In this document: positions 9,058-18,099 of the stretch, piece after piece
Layout of the letters: each line of letters opens with the position of its first letter
Numbering within the stretch: the stretch's first letter is position 1
DNA from: Myxococcus dinghuensis
Lineage (GTDB): Bacteria > Myxococcota > Myxococcia > Myxococcales > Myxococcaceae
Direction: 5' to 3'
DNA length: 64,000 nt
NCBI RefSeq assembly: GCF_024198235.1
Contig: NZ_JAKCFB010000023.1
Coordinates: 1 to 64,000, forward strand
The notes under the pieces: generated by a model
Database searches by the model: none
Told to the model about the DNA's origin: nothing
The model's input: only the letters and a program-made list of their open reading frames with translations
Made by a program: the position numbers and the translations under genes

Positions 9058-9202
9058 CACCCTGGGCAGGTCCGCGCTGGGTGAGGAGCGCGGTGAGTTG
9101 GAAAGGAGGCACCGAGGTCCCCTGGCTCCCCGTGGTGTCGCGCGGCGCCGGCCCACCCTCACCGCGCGACCACCGGGCAGGGTAGCACGTCCCGCGCGAC
9201 GC

Positions 9203-10831
9203 TCAGGCCCGGCCACCCCGGCCGCCCAGCACGGCGCCCCCGAGCAGCAGCACCGCGAGCCCCAGCGCCACCGGCCCCAGCCAGTTGCCCCAGGACAGGG
9301 CGAGCGGCGTCATCGCCGTCGTCGCGGGCACGCGCATCGCCAGCGTGCCGCGCTGGTCGTCGCCAATCTCACCCAGCACCGCGCCCGTCGCGTCGATGAG
9401 CGCGGAGACGCCGGAGTTCGTCACCCGCACCTGCGGCCGGCGCGTCTCGATGCTGCGGAACACCGCGTGCGTCAGGTGCAACCGGGGCCCCGGCGTGCCC
9501 ACGAACCAGGAGTCGTTCGACAGCGTGAGCAGCAACTGCGCGCCCTGCCGCACCTCGTCCGCGACGTACGAGGGGAAGAGCGTGTCGTAGCAGACGAGCG
9601 GCGCCACCGTGAGTGCCCGCCCGTCGCGCAGCCGCACGCGCACCGTCCGGGGGCCGGGCCCCCGCGACCAGCGCCCCGTCCACGGCAGCCATTCGCGCAC
9701 CGTCGGCGTGTCGATGGCGTCCGGCACCCACTCCGTCAGCGGGAACAGCATCGACTTGCGATACGCCGTGCGCACCGGCGCCCCACCCCGCTCCGCCGGG
9801 GGCTCCAGGAACATCGTCGCGTTGTACTCGCGCCCGCCCTCCACGTCGTACGAGCCGAACACCAGGGGCACGCCGCGCGCGGCGACGTAGCCGTGAATCT
9901 CCGCGTCCAGCTCCGCGCCCGCGTCGCTCTTCGGCACGCCGAAGGGCGTCGGGTACACCGTCTCCGGCCACACCAGCAGGTCCACCGGCCCGTCGCGCAG
10001 CAGCGCGTCCGACAGCGCGTAGTGCGTGTCGAGCACCCTCCGCACCACCTCGTACGCGCCCCGCTCCGCCTTGAGCTTCTCGTAGTTCGTGATGTTGGCC
10101 TGCACCGCGCCCACCACCAGCGACGGCGCCTCGGCCGTCGCCTCACGCACCTCCCGCAGCCGGTGCGTCCCGTACCCCGCCAGCCCCACCAGCAACAGGG
10201 CCGCGCCCGCCAACGGACGCAGCGACGGCGCGAGCCCGCGCGCGCGGAAGGTGCGCGCCGCCGCGAGCACACACTCGTTGACGGCCAGCATGACCAGCGT
10301 GAGCCCCGGGGCGCCCGCGAGGTCCGCGCCCTGGCGCAGCCGCTCCGACGACACGAGCCCCAGCCCCAGCGTGTCCGCGAGGAGCTTGGGGACGAGCCAC
10401 TCCACGCCCACGTACACCAGCATGCCCACCACGCCGGGCAGCCCGCTCTCCTTCTCGCCCAGGCCCCGCCGCGCCAGCCACCGCCCCAGCGCCGTCAGCA
10501 CCCACTGCGGCTGGAACAGCGGCGCGAACAGCACCATCCCGCCCCAGCACACCCACAGCGGCGCGCCGGAGTACGCCTGGAGCGCGCGCGGGAACCAGCC
10601 GAACACCAGCGCGGAGAAGACGACCGCGAGCCCCACGCCCAACGACAGCGCGCCCTTGAACGTGCGCGCCTTGTCCACCGCGGCGAGCCAGGGCGTCAGC
10701 CCGACGAAGCCCAGCGCCAACCATCGCGACTCCAGCGACGAATAGCCCCACAGCGCCAGCGCGGTGAGCGCCACGGAGGCGACGCCCCGGTATCGCCACG
10801 AGGGCGCCGCTTCCCATTGCACGCCCTTCAA
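9203..10831 (-). CDS. lnt: Apolipoprotein N-acyltransferase
   Basis: 542 aa inner-membrane enzyme that adds the third acyl chain to the N-terminal cysteine of lipoproteins, the last step of lipoprotein maturation. About six hydrophobic segments fill the first ~230 residues and one closes the C-terminus. Between them is a periplasmic carbon-nitrogen hydrolase domain with the catalytic Glu in LLVWPETVYP, Lys in AYRKSMLFPL and Cys in PLVCYDTLFPS. The start is a TTG that overlaps the stop of the upstream gene (TTGA) and follows an AGGA, which indicates translational coupling. The many lipoproteins in this window are its natural substrates. Confidence 0.93.
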   Translation of the reverse strand: MKGVQWEAAPSWRYRGVASVALTALALWGYSSLESRWLALGFVGLTPWLAAVDKARTFKGALSLGVGLAVVFSALVFGWFPRALQAYSGAPLWVCWGGMVLFAPLFQPQWVLTALGRWLARRGLGEKESGLPGVVGMLVYVGVEWLVPKLLADTLGLGLVSSERLRQGADLAGAPGLTLVMLAVNECVLAAARTFRARGLAPSLRPLAGAALLLVGLAGYGTHRLREVREATAEAPSLVVGAVQANITNYEKLKAERGAYEVVRRVLDTHYALSDALLRDGPVDLLVWPETVYPTPFGVPKSDAGAELDAEIHGYVAARGVPLVFGSYDVEGGREYNATMFLEPPAERGGAPVRTAYRKSMLFPLTEWVPDAIDTPTVREWLPWTGRWSRGPGPRTVRVRLRDGRALTVAPLVCYDTLFPSYVADEVRQGAQLLLTLSNDSWFVGTPGPRLHLTHAVFRSIETRRPQVRVTNSGVSALIDATGAVLGEIGDDQRGTLAMRVPATTAMTPLALSWGNWLGPVALGLAVLLLGGAVLGGRGGRA

Positions 10832-11475
10832 GGCGCGTCCTGGGACCCGTTGGACTGGGGCAGCTCCAATATCCGGATGGGCAGCCCCGGCGGCGCCAGC
10901 TCGGCGGGCACCACGCGGTTCTCCGGGATGGGGATGGGCTGGCCGTTGGCGTCCACCGGCTGGTGGTCCGGATGGAACATCAGGATGGCCTCCACGCGCT
11001 CACCCTCGTCCGTCGACTGGTAGTGGCGCACGTAGCCGGGAGGCAGCTCGAAGTCCTCCGGCACCACGATGCCGCGCTTGAGCGGCTTGGTGCCGGGCCG
11101 GTACAACTGCATTCCCGTGGGCCCCGACGAGGGCATGTCGGCCTCCTGCGTGGACCCGGGCGCGCCTTCCAGGTCGCCCACGACGACCTGGGGTTCGGCC
11201 TGGGCGGGGACGGGCCGCGGCGCGGGCGCGCGCGCGACCACGGGCGTGGGCTCGACCGCGGGCGGCGGCGTCACGACGACGGGCGTCTCCTCCCACGCGG
11301 GCGTCGCCACCTCCTCCGAGGAGAGCCAGACGCTCGCGCCGATGGCCAGCAGCGTGAGCGCGAGCGCGCCGCCCACGAGCCAGCGTCCGGCGCCCCCTCC
11401 GGAGCGCGCGGGCGCGACGTGGGTGACGCCATCGCCGTCCACACGGCGTTCAGGGGATGGGTGCTGCGGCCGCAT
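10828..11475 (-). CDS. Hypothetical proline-rich single-pass membrane protein
   Basis: 215 aa. A short basic cytoplasmic N-terminus is followed by one transmembrane segment (about residues 30-51, LVGGALALTLLAIGASVWL). Then comes a Pro/Val-rich linker (~55-100) and a C-terminal part with VPEDFELPPGYVRHYQSTD and IPENRVVPAELAPPGLP. Not recognised as a named family. It is translationally coupled to lnt (four-base overlap), so a periplasmic role linked to lipoprotein or envelope biogenesis is possible but unproven. Confidence 0.75.
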   Translation of the reverse strand: MRPQHPSPERRVDGDGVTHVAPARSGGGAGRWLVGGALALTLLAIGASVWLSSEEVATPAWEETPVVVTPPPAVEPTPVVARAPAPRPVPAQAEPQVVVGDLEGAPGSTQEADMPSSGPTGMQLYRPGTKPLKRGIVVPEDFELPPGYVRHYQSTDEGERVEAILMFHPDHQPVDANGQPIPIPENRVVPAELAPPGLPIRILELPQSNGSQDAP

Positions 11476-11582
11476 GCTCGCCGGGAGACCTCCGCGCTGC
11501 GTATGCTACGAGCGCCCTCCCGCCGAGGCAATGCGCCCACTCCCGGTCGCGTCCGCCCGCGCACCCCCACCCTCCCGCGCGC

Positions 11583-12491
11583 ATGAGCTCCCCGTCCGCC
11601 GCCGCACGCCCCTCCGACTCGCCGCTCACCGTGCCCCGCGACACCTTCTCCCTCCACGCCTGGCCCGCCGCGCGGCGCGGCATCGCGCTCGCCGCGTGCC
11701 TCGTCGCCCTGGCGGACCTGGCCTTCTTCGTGGGCTGGCTGCTGGTGGACATCCTCGAGGGCGCCCAGCGGCTGACGCCCGCGCCGCTCGCGGCGGGCCT
11801 CGCCGTGGGGTGCGTGCTCCCCCTGGCGCTGGTGGCGGGACTGCGGCGGGCCTCGCGCGCCACGCTCGAGGTCGATGACGCCGGGCTGACGCTCGTCCTG
11901 CGCGACGGCGCGCGGGTGGAGGTCCCCTTCGACGCGGTGGAGGCCGTGCGGCCCTGGCGCCTGCCCCTGCCACGTCCGGGGCTCGCGCTGCGCTTGAAGT
12001 CGGGCCGCGCGCTGGACCTCGGGCTCGAGGCCGAGGACGCGCTGCCGGTGCTGGAGGCGCTGGAGCGGCGCCAGCCCGCGCTGGGCGCTGCGGCGCGCCA
12101 TCCGCTGGTGCGCTACGGCCACGCGCGACACGCGCTGTGGCGCAAGCGCTGGTACCACCTGGGCTTCAAGTTCGTGCTCTTCCCGCTGCTGCCCACGAGC
12201 ATCTTCTTCCGCGCACACCAGTACATCTCCTTCGGCGGCGCGTTCGGCGAGTACCAGGCGGCCGGACTGGGGGCGTACCTGCGCACGTTCGGGCGGTACT
12301 ACGCGCCGGTGGCGATGTGCCTGCTCCTGGTGGCGTGCTTCTGGCGCCCCCTCACGGAGGGCGCGTCGCTGCTGGCCGCGTGGCTGTGGCCGTCGCGCGC
12401 GCGGGGGGTGCGGCGGGGCGCCGAGTGGCTGGGGAGGCTCGTCTACTACGCGGGCATCCTGGCCTTCACCGCGTGGCGCTTCCTTGCGTGA
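11583..12491 (+). CDS. Hypothetical membrane protein with PH-like domain
   Basis: 302 aa from the ATG at 11583; the longer frame from 11457 adds a Pro/Arg-rich leader that looks non-coding. Two N-terminal membrane segments are followed by a bacterial PH-like strand block (EVDDAGLTLVLRDGARVEVP, FDAVEAVRPWRLP), then two or three further membrane segments near the C-terminus. The arrangement resembles bPH/DUF-type membrane proteins of unknown role. It is divergent from the proline-rich gene, sharing a 107-bp promoter gap, and ends at a two-hairpin terminator. Confidence 0.75.
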   Translation: MSSPSAAARPSDSPLTVPRDTFSLHAWPAARRGIALAACLVALADLAFFVGWLLVDILEGAQRLTPAPLAAGLAVGCVLPLALVAGLRRASRATLEVDDAGLTLVLRDGARVEVPFDAVEAVRPWRLPLPRPGLALRLKSGRALDLGLEAEDALPVLEALERRQPALGAAARHPLVRYGHARHALWRKRWYHLGFKFVLFPLLPTSIFFRAHQYISFGGAFGEYQAAGLGAYLRTFGRYYAPVAMCLLLVACFWRPLTEGASLLAAWLWPSRARGVRRGAEWLGRLVYYAGILAFTAWRFLA

Positions 12492-12522
12492 GCGCGGGCT
12501 GGACGGGCGCCGGAACGACGAA

Positions 12523-12585
12523 GCCCCCGACCCGGGTGACGGGTCGAGGGCCTCGGGAGAGCGAAGCCCCGCCTGACGCGGGGGC
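12523..12585. terminator. Double-hairpin bidirectional terminator
   Basis: Two GC-rich hairpins lie between convergent genes. The first is 12523-12551 (12-bp stem with one mismatch, GGTGA loop). The second is 12566-12585 (7-bp GCCCCGC stem). Neither has a long T run, as is common at this base composition. They would separate the membrane-protein gene on the plus strand from the esterase gene on the minus strand. Confidence 0.65.
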
Positions 12586-12595
12586 GCTCAGTGCA

Positions 12596-13684
12596 TCACG
12601 GCGTGGCGGGGTTGCTGCGAGCGCCTTCCCAACCCATGCGCTCGTGGCCCGACTTGTTCCACTCGGGGTTCTTGCCGTCGACGACCTGCGCGTCCGTGAA
12701 CTGCGGCGCGCCCGTGCCGGAGCCGGAGCCGGAGAAGATGTTCACGCCGATGGTCGTGCCGTAGTAGGTCGGGTGCGTGTCGTCCGACTGGAGGTAGTCG
12801 TAGCTGGTGCTGGCGTTGACGAAGTGCGTGTTGGAGTCGCGCAGCGTGGAGCGCAGCGTGGTGGTGATGCGCGTGACGTACGCGGACTCGGTCTCACCGG
12901 CCTTGTAGCGGATGGCCGCGGAGTCGATCTGCCCGTCGCCGTTGCTGTCGTAGTCCGCCGCCATCATCTCCGCGAAGGAGTCGGCGCACTTGAAGCCGTA
13001 CTTCTCCGCCAGGCTGCAGGTGCGCCAGTTGCTGCGCGCCAGCAGCGGCAGGAACTTGGTCTGCTTGTTGACCGTCGCGCCCGTCGACGCGTCCTTGCAG
13101 CCGGTCTGGACGTTGTCGGCGTTGAAGCCCGGGTAGTAGATGTTCGAGACGATCTTCACCTTCGCGGTCGTCGCGTACTGGTTGATGGTCTGCATGGCGC
13201 GCTCGGTGTACGTCGCGCACGCGCTCAGCGCGGCCTCCAGCCCGCTGTAGTCACACGTCCCGGACTGACCCGAGAACGCGCTGCGGGCCTGCAGGTAGTC
13301 GTTGCCGCACATCTCGAACAGCACGACGCGGGTGCTCGCGTCCTGCATGTACGAGCGCTCGGAGACGATCTTGTTGTTGTAGATGTCGTCCGCCTTCGCG
13401 CCGGACTTCGTGCGGCGGATGACCTCGACGTCCGTGTTCCACGTCTTCGCCAGGTACTCGCCCTGGACCACCGGCGCGGCGCGGCGCGCGACGCTCGTCA
13501 GGCCACCGTTGTAGCCCGCATAGATGGAGTCGCCGTAAGCCACGACGCGATACTTCGTCGTCGACGTGGACCGGTCGATGGTCCACGAGGTGTTCTGGTT
13601 GATGGTGCTCGCCATCGCACTACCGCTCACCGTGGCGGCCGCCACCACGGCGGCAAAGGACAGCCCATTGCGACGGAAGGACAT
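12596..13684 (-). CDS. Secreted SGNH/GDSL-type esterase
   Basis: 362 aa from ATG 13684 behind a GGAAGAAAGAAGAG ribosome site; the frame extends to 13765 but the leader would precede the signal peptide. Residues 1-25 are a signal peptide (FAAVVAAATVSGSAMA). SGNH hydrolase blocks are visible: block I AYGDSIYAGY (nucleophile Ser), block III with the oxyanion Asn in MCGNDYL, and block V DDTHPTYYG with the Asp/His pair. A low-complexity Gly/Ser stretch sits near the C-terminus. It probably hydrolyses lipids or acetylated polysaccharides outside the cell. It also has several Cys residues that could form disulfides. Confidence 0.88.
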   Translation of the reverse strand: MSFRRNGLSFAAVVAAATVSGSAMASTINQNTSWTIDRSTSTTKYRVVAYGDSIYAGYNGGLTSVARRAAPVVQGEYLAKTWNTDVEVIRRTKSGAKADDIYNNKIVSERSYMQDASTRVVLFEMCGNDYLQARSAFSGQSGTCDYSGLEAALSACATYTERAMQTINQYATTAKVKIVSNIYYPGFNADNVQTGCKDASTGATVNKQTKFLPLLARSNWRTCSLAEKYGFKCADSFAEMMAADYDSNGDGQIDSAAIRYKAGETESAYVTRITTTLRSTLRDSNTHFVNASTSYDYLQSDDTHPTYYGTTIGVNIFSGSGSGTGAPQFTDAQVVDGKNPEWNKSGHERMGWEGARSNPATP

Positions 13685-13812
13685 GCCCGCTCTTCTTTCT
13701 TCCCGCTGGGGGGATGTAGGGGGAAACCGAACCGTACACGGCGTCGATTCGTGAATCACCCGCAAACTGGAATAACGCGCTCAGTCGGAAATCGTGTTTT
13801 GGTTGGAACACC

Positions 13813-13869
13813 CACCGCCGGACGATGGTGGTGTCTGCTTTTTGACGCGATGCAACAGATGACGCGGTG
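13813..13869 (+). promoter_or_regulatory. Possible fluoride (crcB-type) riboswitch, tentative
   Basis: The leader of the CLC gene contains CACCGC (13813-13818) pairing with GCGGTG (13864-13869). Inside it a small stem GGAC/GTCT closes a loop GATGGTGGT, and the sequence GATGAC stands directly before the 3' strand of the outer stem. Fluoride aptamers have GGCGATGGTGTTCGCC and a GATGAC just before the 3' closing strand, so the two conserved islands match in order. The inner P3 hairpin is not clear and the spacing differs, so this is only a candidate. An alternative hairpin ACACC/GGTGT followed by TTTTT (13839-13843) could act as a terminator. Confidence 0.28.
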
Positions 13870-13905
13870 TTTCATTTTGTTTCATGTCGCAAGGAGGGAG
13901 TCGCG

Positions 13906-15207
13906 GTGAGGTGGACCGGGAGCGCGCGTGTGCTGGCGCAGTGGCTGGTGTTGGGGGCGCTGGTGGGCGGGGTGTGCGGCGTGGCGTCCGCGGGGTTCCT
14001 CTGGCTGTTGGAGCAGGCGACGCACGTGCGGGAGCGGCACGAGGTGCTGGTGTACGCGCTGCCGTTGGCGGGGGTGGTGCTGGGGTGGGTGTACGGGCGC
14101 TGGGGCGGGCCGATTCGCGGGGGCAACAACCTGGTCATCGACACGGTGCACACCGGGGACGCGCAGGTGCCGTTGCGGATGGCGCCCATGGTGTTGGTGG
14201 GGACGGTGCTGACGCACCTGTTCGGCGGGAGCGCGGGGCGCGAGGGGACGGCGGTGCAGATGGGCGGGAGCCTGGCGGACCAGATTGCGCACCGGTTCCG
14301 CGCGGGGCCGGACCTGCGGCGGGAGCTGCTGGCGGCGGGCATCGCGGGGGGCTTCGGGTCGGTGTTCGGGACGCCCATCGCGGGGGCGGTGTTCGGGCTG
14401 GAGGTGGTGGTGGTGGGGCGGCTGGGCTACGAGGCGCTCCTGCCGGCGCTGGTGGCGTCGGTGGTGGGAGACCTGGTGACGCGGGGGCTGGGCATCCACC
14501 ACACGGTGTATCCGGTGCCCGGGGCGCTGCCGCTCTCCGTGGACGTGCTGGGCCGATGGTTGGTGTTCGCGGTGGGGGTGGCGGCGGTGGCGGTGGTGTT
14601 CGTGGAGGCGACGCACCGGCTGAAGGGGTTGTTGGAGAAGCGCGTGCCGTGGCTGCCGGTGCGCATGGCGCTGGGCGGGGCGGCGGTGGTGGCGCTGTGG
14701 CTCGCGGCGGGGACGGACGCGTACCTGGGCCTGGGGGTGCCGGGCATCCTGCGAGCGTTCGAGGACCCGGCGTTGCCCGTGTCCGCGTTCGCGTGGAAGC
14801 TGGTGTTCACGGCGGTGACGCTCGGCTCGGGGTTCCTGGGCGGAGAGGTGACGCCGCTGTTCTTCATCGGCGCGAGCCTGGGCAACGTGCTCGCGCGGCT
14901 GTTGGGGATTCCCGTGGACCTGGGCGCGGCCGTGGGCATGGCCGCCATGTTCGCGGCGGCGGCGAACACGCCCCTCTCGCTGTCCATCATGGCGGTGGAG
15001 CTGGTGGGCGCGAGCGTGCTGCCGCACGTGATGATCGTCTCCACCGTGGCGTACCTGCTCACCGGGCACCGTGGCATCTACCCGTTGCAGCGCATCGCCC
15101 GTGGGAAGCATGGCGGGCCGCTGTTCGGGGGGGCGGTGCCGCTGAAGGAGCTGGAGGCCCCCGGGCCTCGCGGGCCCGGGGGAGACGGAGGTCAGGGCTC
15201 CGGGTAG
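13906..15207 (+). CDS. CLC family antiporter, probably fluoride/proton (CLC-F) type
   Basis: 433 aa from GTG 13906, five bases after AAGGAGGGAG. About ten membrane helices. Ion-pathway motifs differ from chloride CLCs in the way I recall for the CLC-F subclass: GGNNLV where GSGIP is expected, GREGTAVQ with the gating Glu in place of GREGP/GKEGP, and GGEVTPLFFIGA in place of GxFxP. CLC-F proteins export fluoride in exchange for protons and are often controlled by fluoride riboswitches; a weak candidate is in the leader. Substrate is inferred from these motifs. The stop overlaps the convergent lipoprotein gene by 16 bases. Confidence 0.85.
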   Translation: MRWTGSARVLAQWLVLGALVGGVCGVASAGFLWLLEQATHVRERHEVLVYALPLAGVVLGWVYGRWGGPIRGGNNLVIDTVHTGDAQVPLRMAPMVLVGTVLTHLFGGSAGREGTAVQMGGSLADQIAHRFRAGPDLRRELLAAGIAGGFGSVFGTPIAGAVFGLEVVVVGRLGYEALLPALVASVVGDLVTRGLGIHHTVYPVPGALPLSVDVLGRWLVFAVGVAAVAVVFVEATHRLKGLLEKRVPWLPVRMALGGAAVVALWLAAGTDAYLGLGVPGILRAFEDPALPVSAFAWKLVFTAVTLGSGFLGGEVTPLFFIGASLGNVLARLLGIPVDLGAAVGMAAMFAAAANTPLSLSIMAVELVGASVLPHVMIVSTVAYLLTGHRGIYPLQRIARGKHGGPLFGGAVPLKELEAPGPRGPGGDGGQGSG

Positions 15208-17186
15208 TGCCAGACGCGGCCGTCGTCACCGACGAGCCAGAAGTCTCCCGAGCCGGCCATGGCGATGTCGAAGAGGGGCTTTGCGGGCACGGAGCCTGTT
15301 GGCGCGGGGAGCTTCGGCTCCTTGGCCCAACCGTATGGAGTCAGGCGTTGGAGCTGCGCATTCGCGCTCTTTTCCACGAGGTAGGAATCACCGTTGGGTA
15401 GCATCACCACGCTGGAGAAGTCCACCGTTCCCGCTGGCGAGACAGGCGCCTGATTCCAGGTCGAGTTCCCGTCCCACATCCATGCGCGGCCCCCCGTGCC
15501 CACCGCCGTGGCCGTCGTGTTGCTTCCCATCCACACCGCGCTGACATAGCCGTTCGCCGGCGCGGGCAGGATCTGCTGCGCGACGGGATTGGCCCAATCA
15601 CTGTTCCAATAGGACCACAGCCGAGGGTTCTCGGTCCCCCCAGACCCCGAGGCAACCATCAGCCGGTTCGCGTCGATGCCATGGATTCCGTAGTACCGAC
15701 TGCTGTTGTCATTGCGTTGGATGGGAGAGCTTCCAGGGACCCAGCTATGGAGCCGGCCCTCGACGTCCACCAGGTAGATCGTCACCGTCGTACCGTTCTC
15801 GAACCCCACCATCCCCCGCACCTCTGCATTCCCCGTGACGCTGTTCGGAGCAGAGCAGGAAGTGCCGTTGTGCTTCACGACGTATCCATTCCCGCCTGAG
15901 AGATAGACGTTGCCTGCCGAGTCCACCCAGGAGGCATGCCAATCATAGGGCCCACAGTTTCCCGCGGGAGACGACCCTCCGTAGTAGCTGAAGTCCGTGA
16001 AGGCCTGCCCCGCCGCCTTGCGCACCGCCAGCTTTCCCTCGAGCCCCGCCACCCATACCGGGTAGCCGCTCACGCCCACCGCCACCGTCCGCCAGTCATG
16101 ACCGGTGCCACCCAAGGCGACATCGGCGACCACTTTCAGGGTGCCGCCACATGACAGGCCTTCATCCACCGTCCCCGAGCAGTTGTTGTCGATGGCGTCG
16201 CACACCTCCACGGCGCCGACCCTCACCTTCGGGTCCGCGTCGTCGCAGTCCTGCTGATTGCTCACGGACTTCGAGGGCGGTGTGACGCCTTCACAGACCT
16301 CTACGGCCTTGCCATCCACGGAGCCCTGCCCATCCCCATCGGCATCCGGGAAGTAGAAGACCGGGTCCGCCTTGCTGCACACCACCGAGGAGTGGTCCGC
16401 TCCACAGACGACCACCCCCCCACAACTCCTCGCGCACGCCTGTCCCTTCGTCGGGAAGGTCTCATCGGCATTGCCGTCACAGTTGTTGTCCTTCTCGTCG
16501 CACAGCTCCGTCGCACCAGGATGGCGGGCCGCGTCCGCGTCGTCACAATCACCGCCGCGCGTCGCGTAGCCCATCGCGGGCTTGCAGCCGAGGATGGGCG
16601 AGCCCACGCCATAGCCGTCCCCATCCTGATCGACGAAGAGTTCCTCGACCGGCAGTCCCTCGTCCGCGAGGTTGTCGCAGTCGTTGTCGATGCTGTCACA
16701 GACCTCGGCATTGCCCGGGAACCGCAACGCACCCGTCACGGGAGTGTCGTCGCAATCCGTGCCCCCACTGGCCAACGGGACATACCCATCACCATCCGCG
16801 TCCGGCGCCGTCAACCGCACCACCTGCTCGACCTTCAGCGCCTGCGGAGCCAGGACGACCGACTCGGTATCCACCGCCAGACCCGCGCAGGAAGACTCAT
16901 GCGCACTGACCGTGAGCCGCACGTCCCCCGCCCACTCGGGCCCGCGCAGCAGGCTCACCTTCACGGGAGACGTCTGCTTCGCCAGGTCCGAAATCGTCTG
17001 CTCCACCTTCAGCGAAGCGTTCCGCTCGTCCTCCGCCACCACCCGCAGACACCCCTTCTTGAAGCTCGGCGTATACTCGATGGAGACCTTCACCTCTCTC
17101 CCCGCCAGCAGCTCCTCCAGCCCCGGCACCGAGCACCCCGCCAACAACAACGCGCCCACCAGCCACAACCTCCCGGCCCGCTTCAT
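15192..17186 (-). CDS. MopE-like lipoprotein with calcium-loop/Cys repeats and propeller-like C-terminus
   Basis: 664 aa. Lipoprotein signal with lipobox LLLAGC at the N-terminus. Residues ~125-350 carry repeats of the MopE/metal-binding type: DxDGDGY loops followed by DCDD and CDxIDNDCD/DEG units with regularly spaced Cys, typical of delta-proteobacterial surface proteins. The C-terminal ~300 residues contain WVDSAGNVYL and ATAVGTGGRAWMWDG repeats like a beta-propeller. It starts inside the stop of the TPR-like gene (ATGA overlap), so the two are coupled. Its C-terminal half is a paralog of the gene at 18100-20352, with stretches of identical DNA. Likely surface-exposed; function unknown. 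Confidence 0.85.
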   Translation of the reverse strand: MKRAGRLWLVGALLLAGCSVPGLEELLAGREVKVSIEYTPSFKKGCLRVVAEDERNASLKVEQTISDLAKQTSPVKVSLLRGPEWAGDVRLTVSAHESSCAGLAVDTESVVLAPQALKVEQVVRLTAPDADGDGYVPLASGGTDCDDTPVTGALRFPGNAEVCDSIDNDCDNLADEGLPVEELFVDQDGDGYGVGSPILGCKPAMGYATRGGDCDDADAARHPGATELCDEKDNNCDGNADETFPTKGQACARSCGGVVVCGADHSSVVCSKADPVFYFPDADGDGQGSVDGKAVEVCEGVTPPSKSVSNQQDCDDADPKVRVGAVEVCDAIDNNCSGTVDEGLSCGGTLKVVADVALGGTGHDWRTVAVGVSGYPVWVAGLEGKLAVRKAAGQAFTDFSYYGGSSPAGNCGPYDWHASWVDSAGNVYLSGGNGYVVKHNGTSCSAPNSVTGNAEVRGMVGFENGTTVTIYLVDVEGRLHSWVPGSSPIQRNDNSSRYYGIHGIDANRLMVASGSGGTENPRLWSYWNSDWANPVAQQILPAPANGYVSAVWMGSNTTATAVGTGGRAWMWDGNSTWNQAPVSPAGTVDFSSVVMLPNGDSYLVEKSANAQLQRLTPYGWAKEPKLPAPTGSVPAKPLFDIAMAGSGDFWLVGDDGRVWHYPEP
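15585..15653. repeat. 69-bp direct repeat, copy 1
   Basis: Identical base for base to 18496-18564 inside the paralogous lipoprotein gene. A second identical block of about 46 bp lies just before it in both copies. The rest of the two genes is clearly diverged, which suggests local gene conversion. Confidence 0.9.
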
Positions 17187-17995
17187 GGCGTCTCCTCCGC
17201 GACCACGGAGGCCGACTCACTCGGCGCCCCCATCACCAGCCACGTCGTCACCGCCCCCACTGCCGCGGCCACCGCCGTGCCGAACAACACGTTCGCCGCC
17301 GTCGCGCTCCCCTGCGCCTTCGAGTGGTGGTCCTCCACCTCCGGGACGGTCCTCGCCGCCCGCGCCTCGTCCACCTGGCTTCGCGAGGACAGGCCGAACA
17401 CCGTCCCCACTCCTCCCGCCGCCACCCCCGCCCCCAGCAGCACCATGCTCAACACCGGCACCCGGCGGCCAGCCAACGCCAGTCCACCACCCTCGCTCCC
17501 GGACGGCGCCCACTCCGGCTCCGTCGGCTCAGCGGGCTGCGTCGCGGGAGGTGGCACCAACACGGGGCGCGGCTCCGCCTTCGCCGTCGGCACGTCCTTG
17601 GGCTTCTGCGCGACGACAGCGGCCCTTGCCGTCCCTCGCTGCGCCTCGAACTCGCGCGCCACCTTGGGCGACACGTGCAGGGGCAGCTCCGCGTCGAGCT
17701 GAAGGTTCAGGGCGGCGTGGAAGTCCTCTCGCGCCTCCTCCCATCTCCCGAGCTCCGCCTTGACGATTCCCTGCAAGAGCAGGATGGAGACGGCCTCGCT
17801 CGCGTCATGCGGCAGGACGCTGGCCTTCTGCAGCTGCTTCAGCGCCAGCTCGTAGTCCAGGTCCTCGTAGAGGCGGATCGCCTCCGCGAGCTGTCGTTGA
17901 ACCGCACTCTCGGCCCCCTCCGCACGCGCTGACAGCAATACCGTCAGGCACACCAGGACCGTGAGCCCACCCCTCCAGGAACGCTCATTGGGCAT
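17183..17995 (-). CDS. TPR-like membrane protein partner of the MopE-like lipoprotein
   Basis: 270 aa from the ATG at 17995; the frame continues to 18085 but without a plausible leader. A signal peptide (LTVLVCLTVLLSARAEGAES) is followed by a TPR-like helical region (about residues 25-125, AIRLYEDLDYELALKQL and GIVKAELGRWEEAREDF). Then come a Pro-rich linker, a hydrophobic segment (VPVLSMVLLGAGVAAGGVG) and another near the C-terminus (VLFGTAVAAAVGAVTTWL). This layout is common in myxobacterial envelope proteins of unknown function. It is coupled to the downstream lipoprotein gene by a four-base overlap. Confidence 0.8.
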   Translation of the reverse strand: MPNERSWRGGLTVLVCLTVLLSARAEGAESAVQRQLAEAIRLYEDLDYELALKQLQKASVLPHDASEAVSILLLQGIVKAELGRWEEAREDFHAALNLQLDAELPLHVSPKVAREFEAQRGTARAAVVAQKPKDVPTAKAEPRPVLVPPPATQPAEPTEPEWAPSGSEGGGLALAGRRVPVLSMVLLGAGVAAGGVGTVFGLSSRSQVDEARAARTVPEVEDHHSKAQGSATAANVLFGTAVAAAVGAVTTWLVMGAPSESASVVAEETP

Positions 17996-18059
17996 CCCAG
18001 AACTGTACGCCCAAGCCGCAATCCAAGACAAATAGACCAAGGCAACCTGGGTGCCGCTG

Positions 18060-18089
18060 CGCCATGCCTCGAAGCCGAGAGGCATGGCG
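18060..18089 (-). terminator. Hairpin terminator after the second MopE-like gene
   Basis: Perfect 11-bp stem CGCCATGCCTC / GAGGCATGGCG with an eight-base loop, just beyond the stop of the minus-strand gene at 18100. No clear T run follows, so termination is inferred from the hairpin only. Confidence 0.55.
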
Positions 18090-18099
18090 CCCGGGTCGA

